From: Spirochaetota bacterium
GTDB lineage: Bacteria; Spirochaetota; Spirochaetia; DTKZ01
Direction: 5' to 3'
Length of the DNA: 6,169 nucleotides
Assembly: GCA_029562045.1 (NCBI GenBank)
Contig: JAKQWJ010000189.1
Span: 1 to 6,169 of the forward strand
The position numbers and the translations under genes are program-made. Below the pieces are notes generated by a model that made no database searches, was not told where the DNA came from, and worked only from the letters and a program-made list of their open reading frames with translations. This document shows, piece after piece, positions 1-5,855 of this stretch; the stretch's first letter is position 1, and every line of letters starts with the position of its first letter.

Positions 1-1299
1 GGGAGCCTCCGGGGCGCCCCGGGCCTCTCCTTCGAGGTGCTCGCCGCCAAGGGCCTCCCCGTCGCGGCCCTCGAAAAGGTGGAGGCCGCGCTGAAGGGCG
101 CCTTCTCCCTGGAGTCCTGCTTCGCCCCCTACGCCCTGGGCTCCGAGGCCTATTCGGCGCTGGGCGTCCCCGAGGCGACCTACAGCCTCTCGGGCTTCTC
201 CCTCCTCCGGCATCTGGGCTTCTCCGAGGCGGAAATCGACGAGGCCGAACTCTGGGCCTGCGGCACCATGGGACTCGAGGGCTCGCCCCGGCTCAAGCCC
301 GAGCATCTCCCGGTCTTCGACACCGCGACGCCCTCGGGGAAGCGGGGCACCCGGGCCATCGCCTGGAAGGCGCACATCGCGATGATGGCGGCGGTCCAGC
401 CCTTCGTCTCCGGAGCCATATCGAAAACCATCAACATGCCCAACTCCGCCTCGGTGGCGGACGTGAAGGGCGCCTACACCCTGGCCTGGAGGGCCATGCT
501 GAAGGCGGTGGCGATCTACCGGGACGGATCGAAACTGAGCCAGCCCCTGGCCACCCTGTCCGGGACGGGGGATCCGCTGGCGGACGGCCTGGTGACGCTG
601 GAGGCCCGGGCGGCGGAAACCTCCGGGAAGGCGGAAACCGCCCGGAGGGACGGCGCCGGGGCGGAGCCGCAGGCAGCCCCTTCGGGAACCAAGGCCCGGC
701 GGAGCCTCCCCAACCGCCGCAGAGGCTACACCCAGAAGGCCAAGATCGGCGGGCACAGCATTTTTCTCCGCACCGGGGATTACACCGACGGCCGGCTGGG
801 GGAGATCTTTCTGGACATGCACAAGGAGGGGGCGGCCTTCCGGTCCCTCCTCAACAGCTTCGCCATCGCCGTTTCGCTGGGGCTGCAGTACGGGGTGCCC
901 CTGGACGAGTACGTGGACGCCTTCACCTTCAGCCGCTTCGAGCCCAACGGCGTCGTCCAGGGGCACGAGAACATCAAGATGACCACCTCGGTCCTGGATT
1001 TCATCTTCCGGGACCTGGCTCTGAGCTATCTGAAAAGGACCGATCTGGTCCAGGTGAAGCCCGAGGACCTCATCACCACCGAGACGACCCGTCGGGCGGG
1101 GAAGGAGCAGGCTGCAGCCCCCGGCCCTTCGGAGACGGCGGGAAACGTCCTGCCCGGAGAGGCCCTGGCGGCCTACCGGGACGCCCGGATGAAGGGCTAC
1201 GAGGGGGACCCCTGTCCCGCCTGCGGAAACCTTACCCTTATCCGCAACGGCTCCTGTCTGAAGTGCGCCACCTGCGGGTCCACCACCGGGTGTTCCTAG
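1..1299 (+). CDS. nrdJ: Adenosylcobalamin-dependent (class II) ribonucleotide reductase, C-terminal part (5' truncated by window edge)
   Basis: The reading frame is open from base 1, so this is the last 432 residues of a larger protein; the GTG at 37 is internal. Class II reductases convert ribonucleotides to deoxyribonucleotides in the cytoplasm using a B12 radical, without oxygen. Residues about 1-180 (window numbering) are the end of the catalytic barrel, including NMPNSASVADVKGAY and AIYRDGSKLSQPL, both typical of the NrdJ type. A low-complexity Ala/Gly/Arg-rich linker covers about 190-242. A TSCPD-type domain follows at about 243-352 (GGHSIFLRTGDY, GEIFLDMHKEG, FEPNGVVQGHENIK). The tail is a zinc-ribbon-like cysteine cluster (C405, C408, C419, C422, C425, C431) ending CATCGSTTGCS, as in the family, where C-terminal cysteines are thought to re-reduce the active site. 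The catalytic cysteines lie upstream of the window. The gene ends with TAG and a probable terminator lies about 115 bp downstream. Confidence 0.95.
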   Translation, partial: GSLRGAPGLSFEVLAAKGLPVAALEKVEAALKGAFSLESCFAPYALGSEAYSALGVPEATYSLSGFSLLRHLGFSEAEIDEAELWACGTMGLEGSPRLKPEHLPVFDTATPSGKRGTRAIAWKAHIAMMAAVQPFVSGAISKTINMPNSASVADVKGAYTLAWRAMLKAVAIYRDGSKLSQPLATLSGTGDPLADGLVTLEARAAETSGKAETARRDGAGAEPQAAPSGTKARRSLPNRRRGYTQKAKIGGHSIFLRTGDYTDGRLGEIFLDMHKEGAAFRSLLNSFAIAVSLGLQYGVPLDEYVDAFTFSRFEPNGVVQGHENIKMTTSVLDFIFRDLALSYLKRTDLVQVKPEDLITTETTRRAGKEQAAAPGPSETAGNVLPGEALAAYRDARMKGYEGDPCPACGNLTLIRNGSCLKCATCGSTTGCS

Positions 1300-1319
1300 G
1301 CCCTTCCGGGGGAGCTCTC

Positions 1320-1357
1320 GCGGCGGCTCCCGTCGTCCGGGCCCGAGGGGCCGCCGC
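1320..1357 (+). other. GC-rich hairpin in the nrdJ-rpmB intergenic region
   Basis: Bases 1320-1330 can pair with 1347-1357 to give an 11-bp stem that is nearly all G-C, with one T-G wobble. The loop contains the self-complementary CGGGCCCG. No T-run follows, so it is not a typical intrinsic terminator. It could stabilise the nrdJ mRNA 3' end, or simply reflect the high GC content. It overlaps the first copy of the direct repeat, and the second copy cannot form the same stem. Confidence 0.45.
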
Positions 1358-1360
1358 CGG
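1323..1360. repeat. Imperfect direct repeat, copy 1
   Basis: This 38-bp unit matches 1386-1423 at 32 of 38 positions. The match includes an identical 15-bp core, CCGGGCCCGAGGGGC (1337-1351 and 1400-1414). The copies start 63 bp apart. A further shared TTCCGGG lies upstream of each (1304-1310 and 1364-1370), so the duplicated unit is about 60 bp with a small indel. It lies wholly in non-coding DNA. Confidence 0.75.
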
Positions 1361-1385
1361 ATGTTCCGGGATCCCCGCTGGAGCC

Positions 1386-1423
1386 GCGGCTGCCGTGAAC
1401 CGGGCCCGAGGGGCGGCTGCCGG
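1386..1423. repeat. Imperfect direct repeat, copy 2
   Basis: Second copy of the 38-bp unit. Its 3' end forms the left arm of the probable nrdJ terminator. The six differences from copy 1 remove the long copy-1 hairpin and leave only weak self-pairing. Confidence 0.75.
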
Positions 1424-1444
1424 GGAACGGAGGCCGGTTTTTTT
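1414..1444 (+). terminator. Probable intrinsic terminator of nrdJ
   Basis: An 8-position GC-rich stem (1414-1421 with 1429-1436, one G-A mismatch and one T-G wobble) closes a 7-base loop. It is followed after one G by seven Ts (1438-1444). It sits between nrdJ and the rpmB promoter, where an end to nrdJ transcription would be expected. The stem is imperfect, hence moderate confidence. Confidence 0.6.
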
Positions 1445-1453
1445 CCCCAGGGC

Positions 1454-1482
1454 TTTACACGAAACCGGGGACATGATATTCT
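1454..1482 (+). promoter_or_regulatory. Probable sigma-70-type promoter of rpmB
   Basis: A TTTACA box (1454-1459, 5 of 6 to the consensus TTGACA) is followed after exactly 17 bp by TATTCT (1477-1482, 4 of 6 to TATAAT). A TGA directly before the -10 gives an extended -10 motif. Transcription would start near 1489, leaving a leader of about 30 bases before rpmB. The stretch is clearly more AT-rich than its surroundings and lies just after the nrdJ terminator. Confidence 0.65.
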
Positions 1483-1503
1483 CTCCCGGTATATATACCT
1501 TTT

Positions 1504-1510
1504 GAGGCGG
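1504..1510 (+). promoter_or_regulatory. Ribosome binding site that decides the rpmB start
   Basis: GAGGCGG lies 7 bases before the ATG at 1518 but only one base before the alternative in-frame ATG at 1512. The spacing favours 1518, which also gives the usual L28 N-terminus MARRCEICGKG. Confidence 0.65.
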
Positions 1511-1517
1511 AATGTTT

Positions 1518-1706
1518 ATGGCACGACGATGTGAAATCTGCGGTAAAGGCACGGTCAGCGGCAACAACGTAAGCCATGCGAAGAATGCGACCCGTCGGGT
1601 ATGGCGGGCCAATCTCGTAAAGGTAAAGGCCCTCATCGGAGCCTCCCGGGCCACGATAAAGGTCTGCACCCGCTGTTTGAAGAGCGACCGGGTCGTGAAG
1701 GCCTAG
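1518..1706 (+). CDS. rpmB: 50S ribosomal protein L28
   Basis: A complete 62-residue L28, a small basic protein of the large ribosomal subunit. The N-terminus MARRCEICGKG, the central NNVSHAKNATRRVW and the C-terminal IKVCTRCLKS are family signatures. C5, C8, C50 and C53 form two CxxC pairs, so this is the zinc-binding (C+) form rather than the cysteine-free form that some bacteria switch to under zinc limitation. I chose the ATG at 1518 over 1512, which would add Met-Phe, because of ribosome binding site spacing and family fit. It has its own promoter and appears monocistronic. Its TAG stop at 1704-1706 overlaps the stop of the convergent hydrolase gene within CTAG. The first and last coding segments are less GC-biased than neighbouring genes, as expected for a highly expressed basic protein. 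Confidence 0.97.
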   Translation: MARRCEICGKGTVSGNNVSHAKNATRRVWRANLVKVKALIGASRATIKVCTRCLKSDRVVKA

Positions 1707-2497
1707 GTCCCGGGGTCCCGGAAAAGCCCGGGATCCGTGGGTATGCGGACGGTCAAACCGTCGTAGGAAGGAGCTGTCCCCGGGGGCAGCTCCTTTTTTA
1801 ATGTCCCGTGGTCGATGTCGTGGCAGAAATGGGTCAGCAGCGCCGAAGCCGGACGGATGAGCCCGATGGCCTCCAGAGCCTCGGCGACGCTGAAATGGGT
1901 GGGGTGGGGACGATACCGCAGGGCCCCCAGGACCAGAAGGTCCAGGTTCTCCAGCAGGGGGAGGGAGCCGGGGGGAATGGCGCTGCAGTCCGTCAGATAG
2001 GCCAGCCCGCCGATCCGGTACCCGAAAATGGAAAGGTCCCCATGCCGCAGCGGAACGGGAGTCACCGTGAGTCCCGCGGCGGAGAAGGGGGTTCCCCCGG
2101 TCACGGGGTTCAGGGCCAGCCGGGGAACCCCGCCGCCCTCCTGCCGGGGGCGGAAGATGTAATCGAAGCGGCGGCGGATGTCCTCCAGGGTTTCCCCGCT
2201 CCCGTAGACCGGCATCGGATCGTTCCCGCACAGGGGGCGCAGGTCGTCCAGCCCGTGCAGATGGTCCGCGTGGGAATGGGTGAACAGAACCGCGTCCAGC
2301 GAGTCCAGTCCCGCCCGCAGGGCCTGCAGCCGGAACTCGGGGGCGGTGTCCACCAGGAGCGCGATCCCCTTCGCGTGGACCAGAATGGAGGCCCGGCTCC
2401 GCCGGTTCCGGGGGTCCCGAGAGCGGCACACCCGGCAGCGGCAGCCCGGAACCGGTATGCCGTGGGATGTGCCGGTGCCCAGAAAAGTCACCCGCAC
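1703..2497 (-). CDS. PhnP-like metallo-beta-lactamase-fold hydrolase (phosphodiesterase)
   Basis: A 264-residue cytoplasmic metal-dependent hydrolase of the PhnP-like branch of the metallo-beta-lactamase fold. The N-terminus MRVTFLGTGTSHGIP is typical. C19, C21 and C24 (GCRCRVC) together with H226 match the structural zinc site known from E. coli PhnP. The dinuclear site is visible as H74, H76, D78 and H79 (HSHADH), H152, D170 and H223, and H201 is the likely catalytic histidine. PhnP cleaves phosphoribosyl 1,2-cyclic phosphate in C-P lyase phosphonate breakdown, but no phn genes are in view, so the substrate is unknown. The start is GTG at 2497, with GGAG 9 bases upstream inside the end of the transporter gene. 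Only 3 bp separate the two genes, implying translational coupling. The family usually ends near YDGLTVRI; here 12 residues follow, read through a hairpin and ending in the CTAG shared with rpmB. Confidence 0.88.
   Translation of the reverse strand: MRVTFLGTGTSHGIPVPGCRCRVCRSRDPRNRRSRASILVHAKGIALLVDTAPEFRLQALRAGLDSLDAVLFTHSHADHLHGLDDLRPLCGNDPMPVYGSGETLEDIRRRFDYIFRPRQEGGGVPRLALNPVTGGTPFSAAGLTVTPVPLRHGDLSIFGYRIGGLAYLTDCSAIPPGSLPLLENLDLLVLGALRYRPHPTHFSVAEALEAIGLIRPASALLTHFCHDIDHGTLKKELPPGTAPSYDGLTVRIPTDPGLFRDPGT
1713..1736 (+). other. Hairpin in the convergent 3' region
   Basis: Bases 1713-1721 pair with 1728-1736 in a 9-bp stem (one G-T wobble) around AAAAGC. It begins 7 bases after the rpmB stop and lies within the last codons of the - strand hydrolase gene, where it encodes an extension past the usual end of that family. 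No T-run follows. It may act as a 3' stability element for either mRNA. Confidence 0.5.
1748..1762 (+). other. Small hairpin in the convergent 3' region
   Basis: GACGGT at 1748-1753 and ACCGTC at 1757-1762 form a perfect 6-bp stem with a CAA loop. It is the second of three consecutive hairpins downstream of rpmB and also lies inside the hydrolase coding sequence. Confidence 0.4.
1768..1799 (+). terminator. Intrinsic terminator of rpmB, inside the opposing gene
   Basis: Bases 1768-1776 pair perfectly with 1787-1795 in a 9-bp stem that can extend through the CCCC/GGGG of the loop. A run of six Ts follows at 1794-1799. The strength and position, about 60 bp after the rpmB stop, make this the likely end of the rpmB transcript. 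It lies within the - strand hydrolase coding sequence, over the codons for KKELPPGTAPSY. Read on the - strand, the hairpin is followed by TTCCTACG, a poor T-tract, so it is mainly a + strand terminator. Confidence 0.8.
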
Positions 2498-2500
2498 CGC

Positions 2501-4210
2501 CTATATCTCCGGGGACAGAGCGGGCAGAACGGTTTCCCGCCGGGCGTTCATCCGGTAGAGGCACCGGGCGATCTCGTAGGAATGGTCTCCCACGTGCTCG
2601 ATGTGCCGCAAGATGTCGATGAAGAGGATCTCGATCTTCACCTGGGGGCCCCCGGAGGAGAGCCTGTTCTGGGCCGCGCCCCGCATGAGGTCCCGGCTCT
2701 CGTCGATGGCGTCCTCGAATTTTTCCGCTTCCCGAAGTTCCCGGGCGGAGAGGACCTTCCCCAGATGCTGGTGGTTGAAGTCGAGAAACTTCTTCACCAG
2801 TTCCGCGTAGCTTCGGATCTGCTCGTTCCCCGCGGAGTCGAAATCGATGTCGTCTTCCGCTTTCCGGTGGGCGCAGATAGTCAGTTTCCGGCAGGATTCC
2901 CCGATGTTGTCGATTTCGTTGGAGATCCGGATCAGGAGGTTGATGCGCTCCAGGCTCTTTCGGGGCGCGTTGGCCCGGGAGCAGTGGACCAGAAAGCGGG
3001 AGATCTCCTCGTGCATGACCCCCACGAGGGAGACCCGGGACATGGCCGCCTCGATGTGTCCCCGGACCTCCCGGGGTTCCGCCAGGATCGCCTGGATGGA
3101 GCGCAGGAAGGCCTCCTCCTTGACGATGGCCATCTTTTTCAGCTCGATTTCGGCTTTGAAGATGTTCACCTCCGGGGATTGACGTATCCCCTGCTCGGAG
3201 TAGGCGAAGCGATACCTCTCGGTATCCTCGCCGGGCCTGGCCTTGACCAGGAAGGTCACCAGCCGGGTGAAGGGGCGGAGGAAGGGCAGAAAGAAGATGG
3301 TGTTGGTTATATTGAACAGCGAATGGAAAAGGGCGAGGCGCGTGGCGATGATCACTCCCTCGTTCCCGGGGGTTTCGGGAATGATGAGCCGGACCAGGTC
3401 CAGGAAGGGGCGGAACAGCAGGGCCATCCAGAGGACGCCGATGAGGTTGAACAGGGTATGGGCCCGGGCCGCCCGCCGGGCGTTGACGTTGGCGTTCAGC
3501 GAGGCCAGGTAAGCGGTGATGGTGGTCCCGATGTTCTCCCCCAGAACGAGACAGGCGGCGGTGGGGAAGTCGATCCAGCCGGTGTAGGCCATGGTCAGAG
3601 TTATGGCCATGGCGGCGCTGGAGGACTGGATGAGGATCGTGACGATCGTCCCGGTGAGGACGAAGAGGAGAAAGCTGAAAAGCCCCTTTCCGGTGTAGTG
3701 CCGCAGAAACTCCAGCATCTCCGGCCTGTCCCCGATGTCGGGCACCGAGTCCTTCAGCAGCATCAGACCCAGGAAAAGGAGGCCGAAGCCCAGAAGAAAC
3801 TCGCCGAAGTGCTGCTTTCCCCATTTGGACACGAACAGGAAAGGGATGGAGACCGCCAGGGCGGGCATGGCCACCGCGGATATGTCGAACTGGAAGCCCA
3901 CCACCGCCACGATCCAGCCCGTCATGGTGGTGCCGATGTTGGCCCCCAGGATGACCCCCACGGCCTGGGTGAGGGAAAAAAGTCCGGCGTTGACGAAACC
4001 CACCACCATGACGGTGGTGGCGGAGGAGGACTGGATCAGGGCGGTGACCAGAAGACCCGTGGAGACGGCGGTGAAACGGTTCACCGTCATCAGGTTCAGC
4101 GCTTTCTTGAGCCTCTCGCCGGAGGATTTCTGGATGCCTTCGCTCATGAGCTTCATCCCGTAGAGGAAGATGCCCAGGGAGCCCCCGATCTGAAAAAATG
4201 TGTCTATCAT
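2501..4210 (-). CDS. Na+/phosphate cotransporter family protein with C-terminal PhoU-like domain
   Basis: A 569-residue membrane protein (from the ATG at 4210) of the NptA/YjbB-like Na/Pi cotransporter family, expected to move phosphate across the inner membrane coupled to sodium. Residues about 1-320 are hydrophobic and carry the family's internal repeat twice: Q60-SSSA with GANIGTT at 89-95, and Q195-SSSA with GENIGTT at 224-230. These paired motifs form the transport path in the family. From about 350 to the end the protein is soluble, helical and charged, like PhoU (SPEVNIFKAEIELKKM, RINLLIRISNEIDNIGE, DILRHIEHVGDHSYEIAR), and probably regulates transport from the cytoplasm. Direction (uptake or export) cannot be judged. 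The start at 4210 fits the family (MIDTFFQIGGSLGIFLYGMKLMSEG) but lacks a well-spaced ribosome binding site. A GTG at 4300 would add a 30-residue leader that does not resemble the family. The gene lies 73 bp after recQ and 3 bp before the hydrolase, probably in one transcript. Confidence 0.9.
   Translation of the reverse strand: MIDTFFQIGGSLGIFLYGMKLMSEGIQKSSGERLKKALNLMTVNRFTAVSTGLLVTALIQSSSATTVMVVGFVNAGLFSLTQAVGVILGANIGTTMTGWIVAVVGFQFDISAVAMPALAVSIPFLFVSKWGKQHFGEFLLGFGLLFLGLMLLKDSVPDIGDRPEMLEFLRHYTGKGLFSFLLFVLTGTIVTILIQSSSAAMAITLTMAYTGWIDFPTAACLVLGENIGTTITAYLASLNANVNARRAARAHTLFNLIGVLWMALLFRPFLDLVRLIIPETPGNEGVIIATRLALFHSLFNITNTIFFLPFLRPFTRLVTFLVKARPGEDTERYRFAYSEQGIRQSPEVNIFKAEIELKKMAIVKEEAFLRSIQAILAEPREVRGHIEAAMSRVSLVGVMHEEISRFLVHCSRANAPRKSLERINLLIRISNEIDNIGESCRKLTICAHRKAEDDIDFDSAGNEQIRSYAELVKKFLDFNHQHLGKVLSARELREAEKFEDAIDESRDLMRGAAQNRLSSGGPQVKIEILFIDILRHIEHVGDHSYEIARCLYRMNARRETVLPALSPEI
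2507..2510 (-). promoter_or_regulatory. Ribosome binding site of the PhnP-like gene
   Basis: On the - strand GGAG is followed by 9 bases and then GTG. The site is formed by the codons just before the TAG stop of the transporter gene, so a ribosome finishing the transporter could re-initiate on the hydrolase. Confidence 0.6.
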
Positions 4211-4235
4211 TGGACGGCATCTTACCAGAAGAGAT

Positions 4236-4280
4236 TCCTCCGTGCATAGGACCGGCGTTTTTTTTCGGAGGAGATCCTCC
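4236..4280 (-). promoter_or_regulatory. Possible alternative-pairing element between recQ and the transporter gene
   Basis: On the - strand, three bases after the recQ stop, GGAGG and CCTCC (4280-4276 and 4271-4267) form a 5-bp stem with an ATCT loop, followed by eight As (4265-4258). The distal arm, TCCTCCG (4272-4266), is also perfectly complementary to CGGAGGA (4242-4236), which contains the transporter's Shine-Dalgarno sequence. The two pairings exclude each other, so this could be a translational switch. It may also be chance in GC-rich DNA. Confidence 0.3.
4237..4241 (-). promoter_or_regulatory. Strong but oddly placed Shine-Dalgarno sequence before the transporter gene
   Basis: GGAGG on the - strand lies 26 bases before the ATG at 4210, too far for normal use. 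It is 8 bases before an in-frame CTG at 4228, which would add only six residues (start, then VRCRP before the Met). Either CTG is used as a rare start, or another site or folding brings the ATG into position. Confidence 0.45.
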
Positions 4281-4283
4281 TGG

Positions 4284-5855
4284 TCATGGAGGGCCCTCAC
4301 CGGACAGGGTGAGTCTCCCCTTCCAGGGAAAGCGCCGGAGCCGTCGGATCCGTCCCCTCCGGACCAGTTCTCCCAGGGCCTCCGCCGCGTCCTTCTCGTC
4401 GAAACCCCGGAGGGCGCCGAAGCCCCGGAGTCCCTGCAGTTCCCGGGTTATGGTCCTGAAGTCCCGCAGACCGCTGAGGGCCAGGGCCGCCTCCTCCCCG
4501 GTGAAGCGCCTCCTGTTCCGGCTGATGAAATCCACCGTCTCCGCTTCCCCGGGGGCCTGGAGAACGGCGGCGCCGTCGCAGATGTCGCAGCCGGAGCAGT
4601 TCGGCGGATCCCGCCCCAGAAGCGCCAGGAGCCGGCTTCTCCGGCAGCCCCCGGGGGGCAGGCAGTCCAGCATGGCGGCGAAGCGGGCCCGTGCCCCGGG
4701 GGAGCCCGACTGATCCAGCCGGGCCAGGTCCTCGGAACTCCAGAGCAGTACCGCCTCCGCCGGAGCGCCGTCCCTCCCCCCCCGGCCGGATTCCTGCAGG
4801 TAGGCTTCCACGCTGCCGGGAACGTCCCGGTGGATCACCGTCCGGATATCCGCCTTGTCGATCCCCAGTCCGTAAGCGCAGGTGGCGGCGAGGATCCCGG
4901 CGGAACTGCGGAAGAAGATGTTTTCGATCTTCTTTTTCTCCTCTTTTTCCAGCCCCGCGTGATAGAAGTAAATCTCCTTCTCCCCCAGCCGGAGCCGAAG
5001 CCCCGCGGCGGTGAGTTCCGCTCCGGAGCGGCTGCGGCAGAAGACCACGGCGGGCCTTTTCACCCCTCCCTCGCCCCGGCCCAGAAGCGCCGCCAGGGCG
5101 GCGTCCTTTGCCAGGACGGGGAGAACCGAGTAGCGGATGTTGGGCCGGTCCGGATCGGCGGAGACCAGGTTCGGGGATTCCTCCGGGAAAAGGTGATGGA
5201 TGACCCGGTCCAGGACCGCCGGGGAGGCGGTGGCGGTGAAGGCGGTGACAACCCTGGGTCCCAGAGCCCGGATCGTCTCCCCCAGGGAAAGATAGGCGGG
5301 CCGGAAGGTTTCCCCCCATTCGGAGACGCAGTGGGCCTCGTCGATGACGAAGTGGGTGATCTCCAGCTCCGCCAGACGCCGCCGGGACCCTTCGGCGGCC
5401 AGGGATTCCGGGTTCGTCAGGAGGACCCGGAGCCTTCCCTCCGCCGCCTCCCGGAAGAGGCTCTCCCGTTCCTCCCGGCTCTGCCCCCCCCGGAGGACCC
5501 GGCAGGCCAGACCGGCGTTCAGAAGCCGCCTTTCCTGGTCCGCCATGAGCGACAGAAGAGGGTAGACCACCACCGTCAAGCCCGGAAGAAGGGCCGCCGG
5601 GAGCTGGAAACAGAGGGACTTCCCCCCTCCGGTGGGAAGGATGACGATCTGCCCCCCCGGGGCGTCTTCCTCCTCCCGGAGCCCCTGGAAGCCGCAGGCG
5701 CAGAGGATGTTGTGGACCGCCAGACGCTGGTACGGGAAAAGGTACGGTATGCCGAAAAAAGCCTTCGCCGCATCCAGGATGGGGTCCTTTTCGGAAGTGA
5801 GGGGGTCCAGGGGGCCAAATGTATCCATGCAACCATATACGGGGTGGTTTTTCAC
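4284..5855 (-). CDS. recQ: RecQ-family ATP-dependent DNA helicase lacking an HRDC domain
   Basis: An SF2 DNA helicase, predicted to unwind DNA 3'-5' in repair and recombination. Numbered from GTG 5855 (523 residues): motif 0 region FFGIPYLFPYQ (33-43), Walker A LPTGGGKS (73-80), motif Ia YPLLSLMADQ, DEAH (172-175) with the RecQ aromatic loop CVSEWGETFRPAY, motif III TATA, motif V ATCAYGLGIDK and motif VI QESGRGGRDG (354-363). The zinc cysteines C404, C420, C423 and C426 are all present with near-canonical spacing. A winged-helix-like segment follows, and the protein ends at about the point where an HRDC domain would begin. An acidic, glycine-containing stretch (GLREEEDAPGGQ) lengthens the link between motif 0 and Walker A. 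The start is uncertain: ATG 5972 gives 39 more low-complexity residues unlike the family, GTG 5855 has a weak GGGGA-type site, and ATG 5828 has no ribosome binding site. Confidence 0.88.
   Translation of the reverse strand: MKNHPVYGCMDTFGPLDPLTSEKDPILDAAKAFFGIPYLFPYQRLAVHNILCACGFQGLREEEDAPGGQIVILPTGGGKSLCFQLPAALLPGLTVVVYPLLSLMADQERRLLNAGLACRVLRGGQSREERESLFREAAEGRLRVLLTNPESLAAEGSRRRLAELEITHFVIDEAHCVSEWGETFRPAYLSLGETIRALGPRVVTAFTATASPAVLDRVIHHLFPEESPNLVSADPDRPNIRYSVLPVLAKDAALAALLGRGEGGVKRPAVVFCRSRSGAELTAAGLRLRLGEKEIYFYHAGLEKEEKKKIENIFFRSSAGILAATCAYGLGIDKADIRTVIHRDVPGSVEAYLQESGRGGRDGAPAEAVLLWSSEDLARLDQSGSPGARARFAAMLDCLPPGGCRRSRLLALLGRDPPNCSGCDICDGAAVLQAPGEAETVDFISRNRRRFTGEEAALALSGLRDFRTITRELQGLRGFGALRGFDEKDAAEALGELVRRGRIRRLRRFPWKGRLTLSGEGPP

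Noticed and set aside
1323..1423. The two-copy repeat, considered as a CRISPR fragment or an insertion sequence end.
   Set aside because: There are only two diverged copies, with no spacer structure, no transposase and no inverted ends or target duplication.
1490..1495. TATATA just before rpmB as the -10 box.
   Set aside because: The sequence 17 bp upstream is GGGGAC-like, not a -35. The TTTACA-N17-TATTCT pair with an extended -10 is better.
1455..4247. A 930-codon open frame on the - strand, running through the hydrolase, the transporter and rpmB antisense.
   Set aside because: It is an alternative frame of two clear genes. The product is Pro/Gly/Arg/His-rich with no recognisable domain, as expected when stop codons are rare in GC-rich DNA.
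1808..4249. An 813-codon open frame on the + strand, antisense to the transporter and hydrolase.
   Set aside because: Composition is low-complexity (Gln/Gly/Asp/Val-rich) and it mirrors third-position GC of the real - strand genes. The - strand frames have clear family motifs throughout.
4258..4280. Hairpin plus an 8-base T-run between recQ and the transporter, considered as an intrinsic terminator.
   Set aside because: On the + strand the Ts come before the hairpin, and on the - strand the hairpin is followed by As, so neither strand has the terminator order.
4211..4300. GTG at 4300 as the transporter start, overlapping the recQ end.
   Set aside because: It would add 30 polar residues before the family-typical MIDTFFQIGGSLGIFLYG, and no good ribosome binding site supports it.
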